Assembly: GCA_947561585.1 (NCBI GenBank)
Contig: CANNZV010001109.1
Location: forward strand, 117,785-181,784
Length of the DNA: 64,000 nucleotides
Origin: Caprella mutica
Taxonomy: Eukaryota; Arthropoda; Malacostraca; Amphipoda; Caprellidae
Direction of reading: 5' to 3'
Shown here: positions 53,601-64,000 of the stretch, piece after piece
Position numbering within the stretch: the first letter of the stretch is position 1
How the letters are laid out: every line of letters begins with the position of its first letter
Notes under the pieces: generated by a model
The model's database searches: none
Told to the model about the DNA's origin: nothing
What the model saw: only the letters and a program-made list of their open reading frames with translations
Made by a program: the position numbers and the translations under genes

Positions 53601-54840
53601 GATAGATCTTTTGCTGTAGATAGATCCTTTACTGTAGATAGATTCTTTGCTGTAAATAGATTCTTTGTTGTAGATAGATCCTTTGCTGTAGATAGATCTT
53701 TTGTAGTAGATAGATCATTTATTGTAGATAGATCCTTTGATGTAAATAGATCTAAGATCCTTTGCTATAAATGAATATATAAATCCTTTGCCGTAGATAG
53801 ATCCTTCGCTGTAGATAGATCCTTTGCTATAAATAAATATATAAATCCTTTACCGTAGATAGATCCTTTGCTGTAGATAGATCCTTTGCTGTAGATAGAT
53901 CCTTCGCTGTAGATAAATTCTTTTCTGTAGATAGATCCTTTTCTGTAGATAGATCCTTTACTGTAGATAAAAACTTTGCTGTAGATAGATCCCATACAGT
54001 AAATAGATCCATTGCTGTAGAGAGATCCTTTGCTGTAGAAAGATATTCTGCTGTAAAAAGATCTTCTGCTGTAAATAGATCCTTTGCAGTAGAAAGATCC
54101 TTTGCTGTTGACAGATCTTCCGCTGTAGAAAGATCCTTTGGTGTAGATAGATTCTTTGCTGTAGATAGATCTTCTACTGTAGATAGATCACTTTGCTGTA
54201 GATAGATCTTCTGCTGTAGATAGATCCTTTAATGTAGAAAGATCCACTGTTGTAGAAAGATCTTTTGCTGTAAATAGATCATTTGCTGTAGATAGATACT
54301 TTGCTGTTGACAGATCCAGCACTGTAGAAAGATCCTTTGGTGTAGATAGATTCTTTGCTGTAGATAGATCCCTTACTGTTGATAGATTACTTTGCTGTAG
54401 ATAGATCCTTTGCTGTAGATAGATCCTTTGCTGTATAAAGTTCATCTGCTGTAAGTAGATCCTTTGTTGTAAATAGATCATTGGCTTTAGATTGATCCTT
54501 CGCTGTAGATAGATCCTTTGCTTGAGATAGATCCTTAATTGTAGATTGATCCTTTGCTGTAGATAGATCCTTTGCAGTAGATAAATCCTTGACTGTAGAT
54601 AGATCCTTTGCTGTAGATAGATCCTTTGCTGTAGATAGATCCTTTGGTGTAGATCGATCCTTCGCTGTAAATAGATCCTTTGCTGTAGATTGATCCTTCG
54701 CTGCAAAAAGATCCCTTACTGTAGATAGATCCTTTGCTGTAGATAGATCCTATGCTGTAGATAGATCCTTTGCTGTAGATAGATCCTTTGATGTAGATTG
54801 ATCCTTCGCTGTAAATAGATCCCTTACTGTAGATAGGTCC
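49081..54840 (+). repeat. higher-order repeat with constant 2,260-bp period, about 2.5 copies
   Basis: Copies start at 49,081, 51,341 and 53,601, and paired markers keep the same offset of 2,260 bp over the first two copies (49,245/51,505/53,765; 49,668/51,928/54,188; 50,539/52,799; 51,266/53,526). Only scattered substitutions separate the copies. The third copy drops 3 bp near 54,540 and loses similarity around 54,840. This is the most regular, and so probably the youngest, kilobase-scale amplification in the window. Confidence 0.92.
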
Positions 54841-55189
54841 TTTGCTGAAGAAAGATCCTTTGCTGTAGATAGATCCTTTGCTGAAGATATATTCTTTGCT
54901 GTAGTAGATCTCTTGCTGTAGAAAGATTCTCCGCTATAAATAGATCCTTTGCTGTAGATAGATCCTTTGTTGCAGATAGATCCTTCGCTATAAATGGATC
55001 CTTTGGCTGTATAGAGTTCCTTTACTGTAGATATAACCTTTGCTATAGATTGATCATTTGCTGTAGGTAGATCCTTCGCTGTAGATAGATCCTATGCTGT
55101 AGGAAGATCCTTTGCTGAAGATAGATCCTTTGCTGTAGATGGATCAATTGCTGTAGATAAATCCTTTGCTGTAGATGGATCCTTTGCTG

Positions 55190-55610
55190 TAGATAGTTCT
55201 TCTACTGTAGAAAAATCCTTTGCTGTAGATTGATCCATTGCAGTAGATAAATCCTTCATTGTAGATAGATTCATTGCTGTAGATAGATCTTTTGTAGTAG
55301 ATTGATCATTTATCGTAGATAGATCTTTTGCTGTAAATAGATCTAAGATCTTTTGCTATAAATAAAAGAATAAATCCTTTGACGTAGATAGATCCTTTGC
55401 TGTAGATAGTTCTTTTACTGTATAAAAATCCTTTGCTGTAGATTGATCCATTGCTGTAGATAGATCCTTTGTTGTAGATAGATCCATTGCTGTAGATAGA
55501 TCTTTTGTAGTAGATAGATCATTTATCGTAGATAGATCTTTAGCTGTAAATAGATCTAAGATCCTTTGCTATAAATAAAAGAATAAATACTTTGCCGTAG
55601 ATAGATCCTT
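55190..55610 (+). repeat. 213-bp tandem duplication inside the array
   Basis: The run AGTTCTTCTACTG / AAAAATCC / GATCTAAGATC followed by TAAA form C appears at 55,195-55,375 and again 213 bp later at 55,408-55,590. The copies differ by a few substitutions; the second has AGTTCTTTTACTG and GTATAAAAATCC. Confidence 0.75.
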
Positions 55611-55835
55611 TGCCATAGATAGATCCTTTGCTGTAGATAGATCATTCGCTCTAGATAAATCCTTTTCTGTAGATAGATCCTTTGCTGTAGAGAGATCCTT
55701 TGCTGTAGAAAGATCCTCTGCTGTAGAAAGATCTTCTGCTGTAAATAGATCCTTTGCAGTAGAAAGATTCTTTGCTGTTGACAGATCTTTCGCTGTAGAA
55801 AGATCCTTTGGTGTAGATAGATTCTTTGCTGTAGA

Positions 55836-56070
55836 TATATCCCTTACTGTAGATTGATCACTTTGCTGTAGATAGATCCTTTGCTGTTGAAAGATCCTGC
55901 ACTGTAGAAAGATCCTTTGGTGTAGATAGATTCTTTGCTGTAAATAGATCCTTTGCTGTAGATAGATCCATTGCTGTAGATATATCCCTTACTGTAGATT
56001 GATCACTTTGCTGTAGATAGATCCTTTGCTGTTGAAAGATCCTGCACTATAGAAAGATCCTTTGCAGTAG
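55836..56070 (+). repeat. 145-bp tandem duplication inside the array
   Basis: ATATCCCTTACTGTAG, GATCACTTTGCTG and GTTGAAAGATCCTGCACT recur with a 145-bp offset (CTTTGCTGTAG at 55,861 and 56,006). The length is eight units plus 1 bp, reflecting the 19-bp GATCACTTTG unit it contains. The region from 54,840 to 58,080 is otherwise a mosaic of short pieces of neighbouring blocks, with no gene. Confidence 0.75.
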
Positions 56071-58788
56071 ATAAATCCTTGACTGTAGATAGATCCTTTG
56101 CTGTAGATAGATCCTTTGCTGTAGATAGATCCTTTGCTGTAGATCGATCCTTCGCTGTAAATAGATCCTTTGCTGTAGATTGATCCTTCGCTGCAATAAG
56201 ATCCCTTACTGTAGATAGATCCTTTGCTGTAGATAGATCCTATGCTGTAGATAGATCCTTTGCTGTAGATAGATCCTTTGCTTAAGATAGATCCTAAACT
56301 GAAGATAGATCCTTTACTGTAGATAGATTTTTTGCTGTAGATAGATTCTTTGTTGTAGATAGATCCTTTGCTGTAGATAGATCTTTTGTAGTAGATATAT
56401 CATTTATTGTAGATAGATCCAATGATGTAAATAGATCTAAGATACTTTGCTATAAATAAATATATAAATCCTTTGCCGTAGATAGATCCTTTGGTGTAGA
56501 TAGATCCTTTGCAGTAGATAGATCCTTCGCTGTAGATAAATCCTCTTCTGTAGATAGATCCTTGTCTGTAGATAGATCATTTACTGTAGATAAAAGCTTT
56601 GCTGTTGATAGATCCTTTGCTTTAGAGAGATCCTTTGCTGTAGAAAGATATTCTGCTGTAGAAAGATCTTCTGCTGTAAATAGATCCTTTGCAGTAGAAA
56701 GATCCTTTGCTGTTGACAGATTTTTCGCAGTATGAAGATCCTTTGGTGTAGATAGATTCTTTGCTGTAGATAGATCCCTCACTGTAGATAGATCACTTTG
56801 CTGTAGTTAGATCTTTTGCTGTAGATAGATCCTTTAATGTAGAAAGATTCTCTGTTGTAGACAGATCTTTTGCTGTAGATAGATCATTTTCTGTAGATAG
56901 ATCCTCTGCTGTTGACAGATCCTGCACTGTAGAAAGATTCTTTGGTGTAGATTGATTCTTTGCTGTAGATAGATCCCTTACTGTAGATAGATTACTTTGC
57001 TGTAGATAGATCATTTGCTGTAAATTGATCCTTTGCTGTAGATAGATCCTTTGATGTATAAAGTTCCTCTGCTGTTAATAGATCCTTTGATGTAAATAGA
57101 TCCTTTGCTGTAGATAGATCCTTTGCTGTAGATAGATACTTTCCTGTAGATAGATCCTTTGCTGTAGATAGATCCTTTGCAGAATATAGAACTTTTGCTG
57201 TTACTAGATCTTTTGCTGTATAGAGATCCTTTGCTCTTGATAGATCCTTGACTGTAGATAGATCATTTGCTGTAGATGGATCCTTTGCTGTAGATAGATC
57301 CTTTACTGTCGATAGATCCTTTGCTGTAGATAGATCCTTTGCTGAAGATAGATCCTTTACTGTAGATATATCTCATATTGTAGATAGATCTTTTGCTGTA
57401 GATAGATCCTTAACTGTAAATAGATTCTTTGCTGTAGATAGATCCCTTACTGTAGATTGATCATATGATGTAGATAGATCCTTTACTGTAGATAGATCCT
57501 TTGCTGTAGATAGATCCTTTCCTGTAGAGTTGTAGATAGAACTTTTGCTGTAAATAGATCTTTTGCTGTAAATAGATCCTTTTCTGTTTATAGATCCTTT
57601 CCTGTAGATGGATCCTTTGCTGTATATAGCTACTTTACTGTAGATAGATCCTTTGCTGTTGATTGATTTTTTGCTGTTGATTGATCCTTTGCTGTAGATA
57701 GATCCTTTGCTGTTGATAGATTCTTTGCTGAACATAGATTCTTTGCTGTAGATAGATTCTTTGTTGTAGATAGATCCTTTGCTGTGGACAGATCCTTTGC
57801 AGTAAATAGATCCTTTACTATAGATAGATCCTTTGCTGTAGATGGATCCTTTGCTGTAGATAGATCCTTCGCTGTAGATATATCGTTTATTGTAGATAAA
57901 TCCTTTGCTGTAGATAGATCCTATACTGTAGATAGATCTCCTGCTGTAGATAGATCCTTTGCTGTAGATAGATCCTTTGCTGTAGATAGATCCTTTACTG
58001 TAGATAGATTTTTTGCTGTAGATAGATCTTTTGTAGTAGATAGATCATTTATTGTAGATAGATCCACTGCTGTAAATAGATAAAAGATCCTTTGCTATAA
58101 ATAAATATATAAATCCTTTGCCGTAGATAGATCCTTTGCTGTAGATAGATCCTTCGCTGTAGATAAATCCTTTTCTGTAGATAGATCCTTTTCTGTAGAT
58201 AGATCCTTTTCTGTAGATAGATCCTTTAATGTAGATAAAAGCTTTGCTGTAGATAGATCCCATACAGTAAAATGGATCTTTGCTGTAGATAGATCCTTTG
58301 TTGTAGGTAGATCCTTTGCTGTAGATAAATCCTTTTCTGTAGATAAATCCTTTGCTGTAGATAGAACCTTTGCTGTAGATAGATACTTTCCTGTAGATAG
58401 ATCCTTTGCTGTAGATAGATCCTTTGCAGAATATAGAACTTTTGCTGTTACGAGATCTTTTGCTGTATATAGATCCTTTGCTCTTGATAGATCCTTGACT
58501 GTAGATAGATCATTTGTTGTAGATGGATCCTTTGCTGTAGATAGATCCTTTAATGTCGATAGATCCCTTGCTGTAGATAGATCCTTTGCTGTAGATAGAT
58601 GCTTTGCTGTAAATAGATGCCTTGCTGTGGATAGAGCCTTTACTGTAGATATATTTTTTGCTGTAGATAGATTCTTTGTTGTAGATAGATCGTTTGCTGT
58701 AGATAGATCCTTTGTAGTAGATACATCCTTTACTGTAGATATATCCCATATTGTAGATAGATCTTTTGCTGTTGATATATCCTTAACT

Positions 58789-61700
58789 GTAAACTGCTGT
58801 AGATTGATCATATGATGTAGATAGATCCTTTACTGTAGATAGATCCTTTGCTGTAGATAGATCCTTTCCTGTATATAGATCCTTTCCTGTAGATAGATCA
58901 TTTGCTGTAGATAGAACTTTTGCTGTAAATAGATCTTTTGCTGTAGATAGATCCTTTGCTGTCTATAGATCCTTTCCTGTAGATGGATCCTTCGCTGTAT
59001 ATAGCTACTTTGCTGTAGATAGATCCTTTGCTGTGGATTGATTTTTTGCTGTATATTGATCCTTTGCTGTAGATAGATCCTTTACTGTTGATTGATTCTT
59101 TGCTGAACATAGATTCTTTGCTGTAGATAGATCCTTTGCTGTGGACAGATTCTTTGCAGTAAATAGATCCTTTACTGTAGATAGATCCTTTGCTGTAGAT
59201 GGATCCTTTGCTGTAGATAGATCCTTCGCTGTAGATATATCGTTTATTGTAGATAAAAGCTTTGCTGTAGATAGATCCCATACTGTAAATAGATCCTTTG
59301 CTTCAGAGAGATCCTTTGCTGTAGAAAGATATTCTGCCATAGAAAGATTTTCTGCTGTAAATAGATCCTTTGCAGTAGAAAGATCCTTTGCTGTAGACAG
59401 ATCTTTCGCCTCGTAAAGATCCTTTGCTATATATAGATTCTGTGCTGTAGATAGATCCCTTACTGTAGATAGATCACTTTGCTGTAGTTAGATCTTTTGC
59501 TGTAGATAGATCCTTTAATGTAGAAAGATTCTCTGTTGTAGAATGATCTTTTGCTGTAAATAGATCATTTGCTGTAGATAGATCCTTTGCTGTTGACAGA
59601 TCCTGCACTGTAGAAAGATCCTTTGGTATAGATTGATTCTTTGCTGTAGATAAATCCCTTACTGTAGATAGATCACTTTGCTGTAGATAGATCCCTTGCT
59701 GTAGATAGATCCTTTGCTGTAGATAGATCCTTTCCTGTAGATAGATCCTTTACTGTAGATAGATCCTTTGCTGTAGATAGAACTTTTACTGTATATAGAT
59801 CTTTTGCTGTAGATAGATCCTTTGCTGTCTATAGATCCTTTCCTGTAGATGGATCCTTTGCTGTATATAGCTACTTTACTGTATATAGATCCTTTGCTGT
59901 GGATTGATTTTTTGATGTAGATTGATCCTTTGCTGTAGATAGACCCTTTGCTGTTGATAGATTCTTTGCTGAACATAGATTCTTTGCTGTAGATAGATTC
60001 TTTGTTGTAGATAGATCCTTTGCTGTGGAGAGATCCTTTGCAGTAAATAGATCCTTTACTGTAGATAGATCCTTTGCTGTAGATGGATCCTTTGCTGTAG
60101 ATAGATCCTTCGCTGTAGATATATCGTTTATTGTAGATAAATCCTTTGCTGTAGATAGATCCTATACTGTAGATAGATCCCTTGCTGTAGTTAGGTCCTT
60201 TGCTGTAGATAGATCCTTTGCTGTAGATAGATCCTTTACTGAAGATAGATTTTTTGCTTTATTTAGATTCTTTGTTGTAGATAGATCCTTTGCTGTAGAT
60301 AGATCTTTTGTAGTAGATAGATCATTTATTGTGAATAGATCCACTGATGTAAATAGATCTAAGATCCTTTACTATAAATAAATATATAAATCCTTTGCCG
60401 TAGATAGATTCTTTACTGTATATAGATCCTTTGCTGTTGATAGATCCTTCGCTGTAGATAAATCCTCTTCTGTAGATAGATCCTTTTCTGTAGATAGATC
60501 ATTTACTGTAGATAAAAGCTTTGCTGTAGATAGATCCCATACTGTAAATAGATCCTTTGCTTTAGAGAGTTCCTTTGCTGTAGAAAGATATTCTGCTGTA
60601 GAAAGATCTTCTGCTGTAAATAGATCCTTTGCAGTAGAAAGATCCTTTGCTATTGACAGATCCCTTACTGTAGATAGATTACTTTGCTGTAGATAGATCC
60701 TTTGCTGTAGATAGATCCCTTACTGTAGATAGATTACTTTTCTGTAGATAGATCCTTTGTTGTTGATAGATATTTTGCTGTAGATAGATCCTTTGCTGTA
60801 TAAAGTTCCTCTGCTGTTAATAAATCTTTTGATGTAAATAGATCATTGGCTTTAGATTGATCCTTTGCTGTAGATAGATCCTTTGCTTGAGATAGATACT
60901 TAACTGTAGATTGATCCTTTGCTGTAGATAGATCCTTTGCAGTAGATAAATCCTTGACTGTAGATAGATTCTTTACTGTAGATAGATTCTATGCTGTAGA
61001 TAGATCCTTTGCTGTAGATAAATGCTTTGCTGTAGATTGATCCTTCGCTGTAAATAGATCCCTTACTGTAGATAGGTCCTTTGCTGTAGATAGATCCTTT
61101 GCTGTAGATAGATTCTTTGCTGAAGATAGATCCTTCGCTGTAGTAGATCCTTTGCTGTAGAAAGATTCTCTGCTTTAAATAGATCCTTTGCTGTAGATAG
61201 ATCCTTTGATGTAGATAGATCCTTTGCTGTAAATGGATCCTTTGGCTGTATAGAGTTCCTTTACTGTAGATATATCCTTAGCTATAGATTGATCATTTGC
61301 TGTAGATACATCCTTCGCTATAGATAGATCCTTTAACGTAAATAGATCACATATTGTAGATAGATCCTTTGCTGTAGATAGATCCTATTCTGTAGAAAGA
61401 TCCATTGCTGAAGATAGATCCTTTGCTGTAGATGGATCATTTGCTGTAGATAAATCCTTTGCTGTAGATGGATCCTTTGCTGTAGATAGTTCTTTTACTG
61501 TAGAAAAATACTTTGCTGTAGATTGATCCATTGCTGTAGATAGATCCTTTGTTGTAGATAGATCCATTGCTGTAGATAGATCTTTTGTAGTAGATAGATC
61601 ATTTATCGTAGATAGATCTTTTGATGTAAATAGATCTAAGATCCTTTGCTATAAATTAAAGAATAAATCCTTTGCCGTAGATAGATCCTTTGCTGTAGAT

Positions 61701-64000
61701 AGATCCTTTGCTGTAGATAGATCCTTCGCTGTAGATAAATCCTTTTCTGTAGATAGATCCTTTGCTGTAGATAGATACCATAAAGTGAATAGATCCTTTG
61801 CTGTTGAGAGATCCTTTGCTGTAGAAAGATCCTCTGCTGTAGAAAGATCTTCTGCTGTAAATAGATCCTTTGCAGTAGAAAGATACTTTGCTGTTGACAG
61901 ATCTTTCGCTGTAGAAAGATCCTTTGGTGTAGATAGATCCTTTGCTTTAGATAGATCCTTTGCTGTAGATAGATCCTTTGCTTAAGATAGATCCTAAACT
62001 GAAGATAGATCCTTTGCTGTATAAAGTTCCTTTGCTGTAGATAGATCCATTGTTGTAGATAGATCTTTTGCTGTAGACCGATCTTTCGCTGTAAATAGAT
62101 CCTTTGCTGTAGATTTATCCTTCGCTGGAAAAAGATACCTTACTGTAGATAGATCCTTTGCTGTAAAAAGTTCCTTTGCCTTAGATAGATCCATTGTTGT
62201 AGATAGATCCTTTGCTGTAGACCGATCCGTCGCTGTAAATAGATTCTTTGCTGTAGATTGATCCTTCGCTGCAAAAAGATCCCTTACTGTAGATAGATCC
62301 TTTTCTGCAGATAGATCCTATGCTGTAGATAGATCCCTTGCTGTTGATAGATTCTTTGCTGAACATAGATTCTTTGCTGTAGATAGATTCTTTGTTGTAG
62401 ATAGATCCTTTGAAGTGGACAGATCGTTTGCAGTAAATAGATCCTTTACTGTAGATAGATCTTCTGCTGTAGATGGATCCTTTGTTGTAGATAGACCCTT
62501 CAATGTAGATAGATCGTTTATTGTAGATAGATTTTTTGCTGTAGATAGATCCTATACTGTAGATAGATCCCTTGCTGTAGATAGATCCTTTGCTGTAGAT
62601 AGATCTTTTGCTGTAGATAGATCCTTTACTGTAGATAGATTCTTTGCTGTAAATAGATTCTTTGTTGTAGATAGATCCTTTGCTGTAGATAGATCTTTTT
62701 TAGTAGATAGATCATTTATTGTAGATAGATCCTTTGATGTAAATAGATCTAAGATCCTTTGCTATAAATAAATATATAAATCCTTTGCCGTAGATAGATC
62801 CTTCGCTGTAGATAGATCCTTTGCTATAAATAAATATATAAATCCTTTACCGTAGATAGATCCTTTGCTGTAGATAGATCCTTTCTGTAGATAGATCCTT
62901 CGCTGTAGATAAATTCTTTTCTGTAGATAGATCCTTTTCTGTAGATAGTTCCTTTACTGTAGATAAAAACTTTGCTGTAGATAGATCCCATACAGTAAAT
63001 AAATCCATTGCTGTAGAGAGATCCTTTGCTGTAGAAAGATATTCTGCTGTAAAAAGATCTTCTGCTGTAAATAGATCCTTTGCAGTAGAAAGATCCTTTG
63101 CTGTTGACAGATCTTCCGCTGTAGAAAGATCCTTTGGTGTAGATAGATTCTTTGCTGTAGATAGATCCCCTACTGTAGATAGATCACTTTGCTGTAGATA
63201 GATCTTTTGCTGTAGATAGATCTTTTGCTGTAGATAGATCCTTTAATGTAGAAAGATCCACTGTTGTAGAAAGATCTGTTGCTGTAAATAGATCATTTGC
63301 TGTAGATAGATACTTTGCTGTAGATAGATCCTTTGCTTGAGATAGATCCTTAATAATTGTAGATTAATCCTTTGCTGTAGATAGATCCTTTGCAGTAGAT
63401 AAATCCTTGACTGTAGATAGATCCTTTGCTGTAGATAGATCCTTTGCTGTAGATAGATCCTTTGCTGTAGATCGATCCTTCGCTGTAAATAGATCCTTTG
63501 CTGTAGATTGATCCTTCGCTGCAAAAAGATCCCTTACTGTAGATAGATCCTTTGCTGTAGATAGATCCTATGCTGTAGATAGATCCTTTGCTGTAGATAG
63601 ATCCTTTGATGTAGATTGATCCTTCGCTGTAAATAGATCCCTTACTGTAGATAGGTCCTTTGCAGTAGAAAGATACTTTGCTGTTGACAGATCTTTCGCT
63701 GTAGAAAGATCCTTCGGTGTAGATAGATTCTTTGCTGTAGATAGATCCCTTACTGTAGATAGATCACTTTGCTGTAGATAGATCATTTGCTGTAGATAGA
63801 TCCTTTAATGTAGGAAGATCCTCTATTGTAGAAAGATCTTTTGCTGTAAATAGATCATTTGCTGTAGATAGATCCTTTGCTTTAGATAGATCCTTTGCTG
63901 TAGATAGATCTTTTGCTTAAGATAGATCCTAAACTGAAGATAGATCCTTTGCTGTATAAAGTTCCTTTGCTGTAGATAGATCCATTGTTGTAGATAGATC
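58789..64000 (+). repeat. about 5.2-kb segment, copy 2 of 45,055-50,600
   Basis: This is the downstream mate of 45,055-50,600 and runs off the right edge. Relative to copy 1 it lacks about 145 bp near 61,930 (no ATGTAGGAAGATCC run there, although one appears at 63,810) and carries four extra units near 61,450. Its left neighbour, 58,081-58,789, matches 42,947-43,655, so the true duplicated segment is mosaic. Confidence 0.85.

Larger units (their letters stand above)
39142..64000 (+). repeat. 18-bp satellite array, right arm
   Basis: The same 18-bp unit continues in the same orientation as the left arm and runs off the right edge. From 39,142 to about 40,920 the order of variant units matches the left arm, especially 21.06-22.9 kb and 26.8-28.4 kb. 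From about 40.95 kb onward the TAAA-rich marker unit takes different forms (TATAAATAAATATATAAATC, or forms with AAAGAATAAATCC), and the higher-order blocks are shorter and more alike. The rightmost 23 kb is therefore a sister subfamily of the array. No gene is seen. Confidence 0.97.

Noticed and set aside
1..64000. CRISPR array
   Set aside because: Repeats are directly adjacent with no unique spacers, the unit is only 18 bp, and no cas-like gene is present.
1..64000. CENP-B box or known centromere motif
   Set aside because: Units with TTCGTTGTAG resemble the first half of a CENP-B box, but the required CGGG half is absent.
1..64000. Telomeric repeat or Bkm-type GATA satellite
   Set aside because: No TTAGGG-type runs are present, and GATA occurs once per 18-bp unit rather than as a simple (GATA)n run.

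Overview
This window is almost entirely one eukaryotic-type tandem repeat. About 62.9 kb of the 64 kb is a head-to-tail array of an 18-bp unit with consensus GATCCTTTGCTGTAGATA (+ strand; 7 T, 4 A, 4 G, 3 C). That is roughly 3,490 units, all in one orientation, each differing from consensus by a few substitutions and occasional 1-8 bp indels. I find no protein-coding gene, rRNA, tRNA, CRISPR array or recognisable mobile element that I can support. The size, the divergence pattern and the nested larger repeats fit a satellite or large minisatellite block of a eukaryotic chromosome. Nothing in the sequence identifies the species, so I do not name one.

Layout. 1-38,011 is the left arm. 38,012-39,141 is a 1.13-kb AT-rich, non-repetitive interruption with several strong inverted repeats and a small 27-28 bp tandem repeat. 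39,142-64,000 is the right arm, in the same orientation as the left. The arms are not random strings of variants: distinctive variant units recur in fixed order, giving higher-order repeats (HORs). By eye these are: about 4.0-4.3 kb blocks (0.7-14.6 kb); about 2.8-2.9 kb blocks (14.6-20.3 kb); 1.3-kb blocks at 21.5 and 27.1 kb (offset 5.56 kb); a 269-bp duplication (23.1 kb); a 936-938 bp duplication (25.6-27.4 kb); a 2.83-2.85 kb duplication with truncated further copies (28.4-37.8 kb); 1.4-2.0 kb blocks (40.9-46.6 kb); an exact 2,260-bp period (49.1-54.8 kb); and a colinear duplication at about 13.3-13.8 kb offset (45.1-50.6 kb versus 58.8-64.0 kb). A TAAA-rich longer unit marks the HOR phase and separates two subfamilies: one form left of about 40.05 kb, other forms right of about 40.95 kb.

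The many long open reading frames are a property of the unit. Because 18 is divisible by 3, the consensus has no stop in any of the three minus-strand frames (repeats STAKDL, IYSKGS, IYLQQR) nor in one plus-strand frame (SFAVDR). Frames change inside single open stretches at 19-bp and TAAA units, and the apparent start codons come from single-base variants, so I annotate no CDS. Boundaries below were aligned by hand and may be off by tens of bases for the large blocks.
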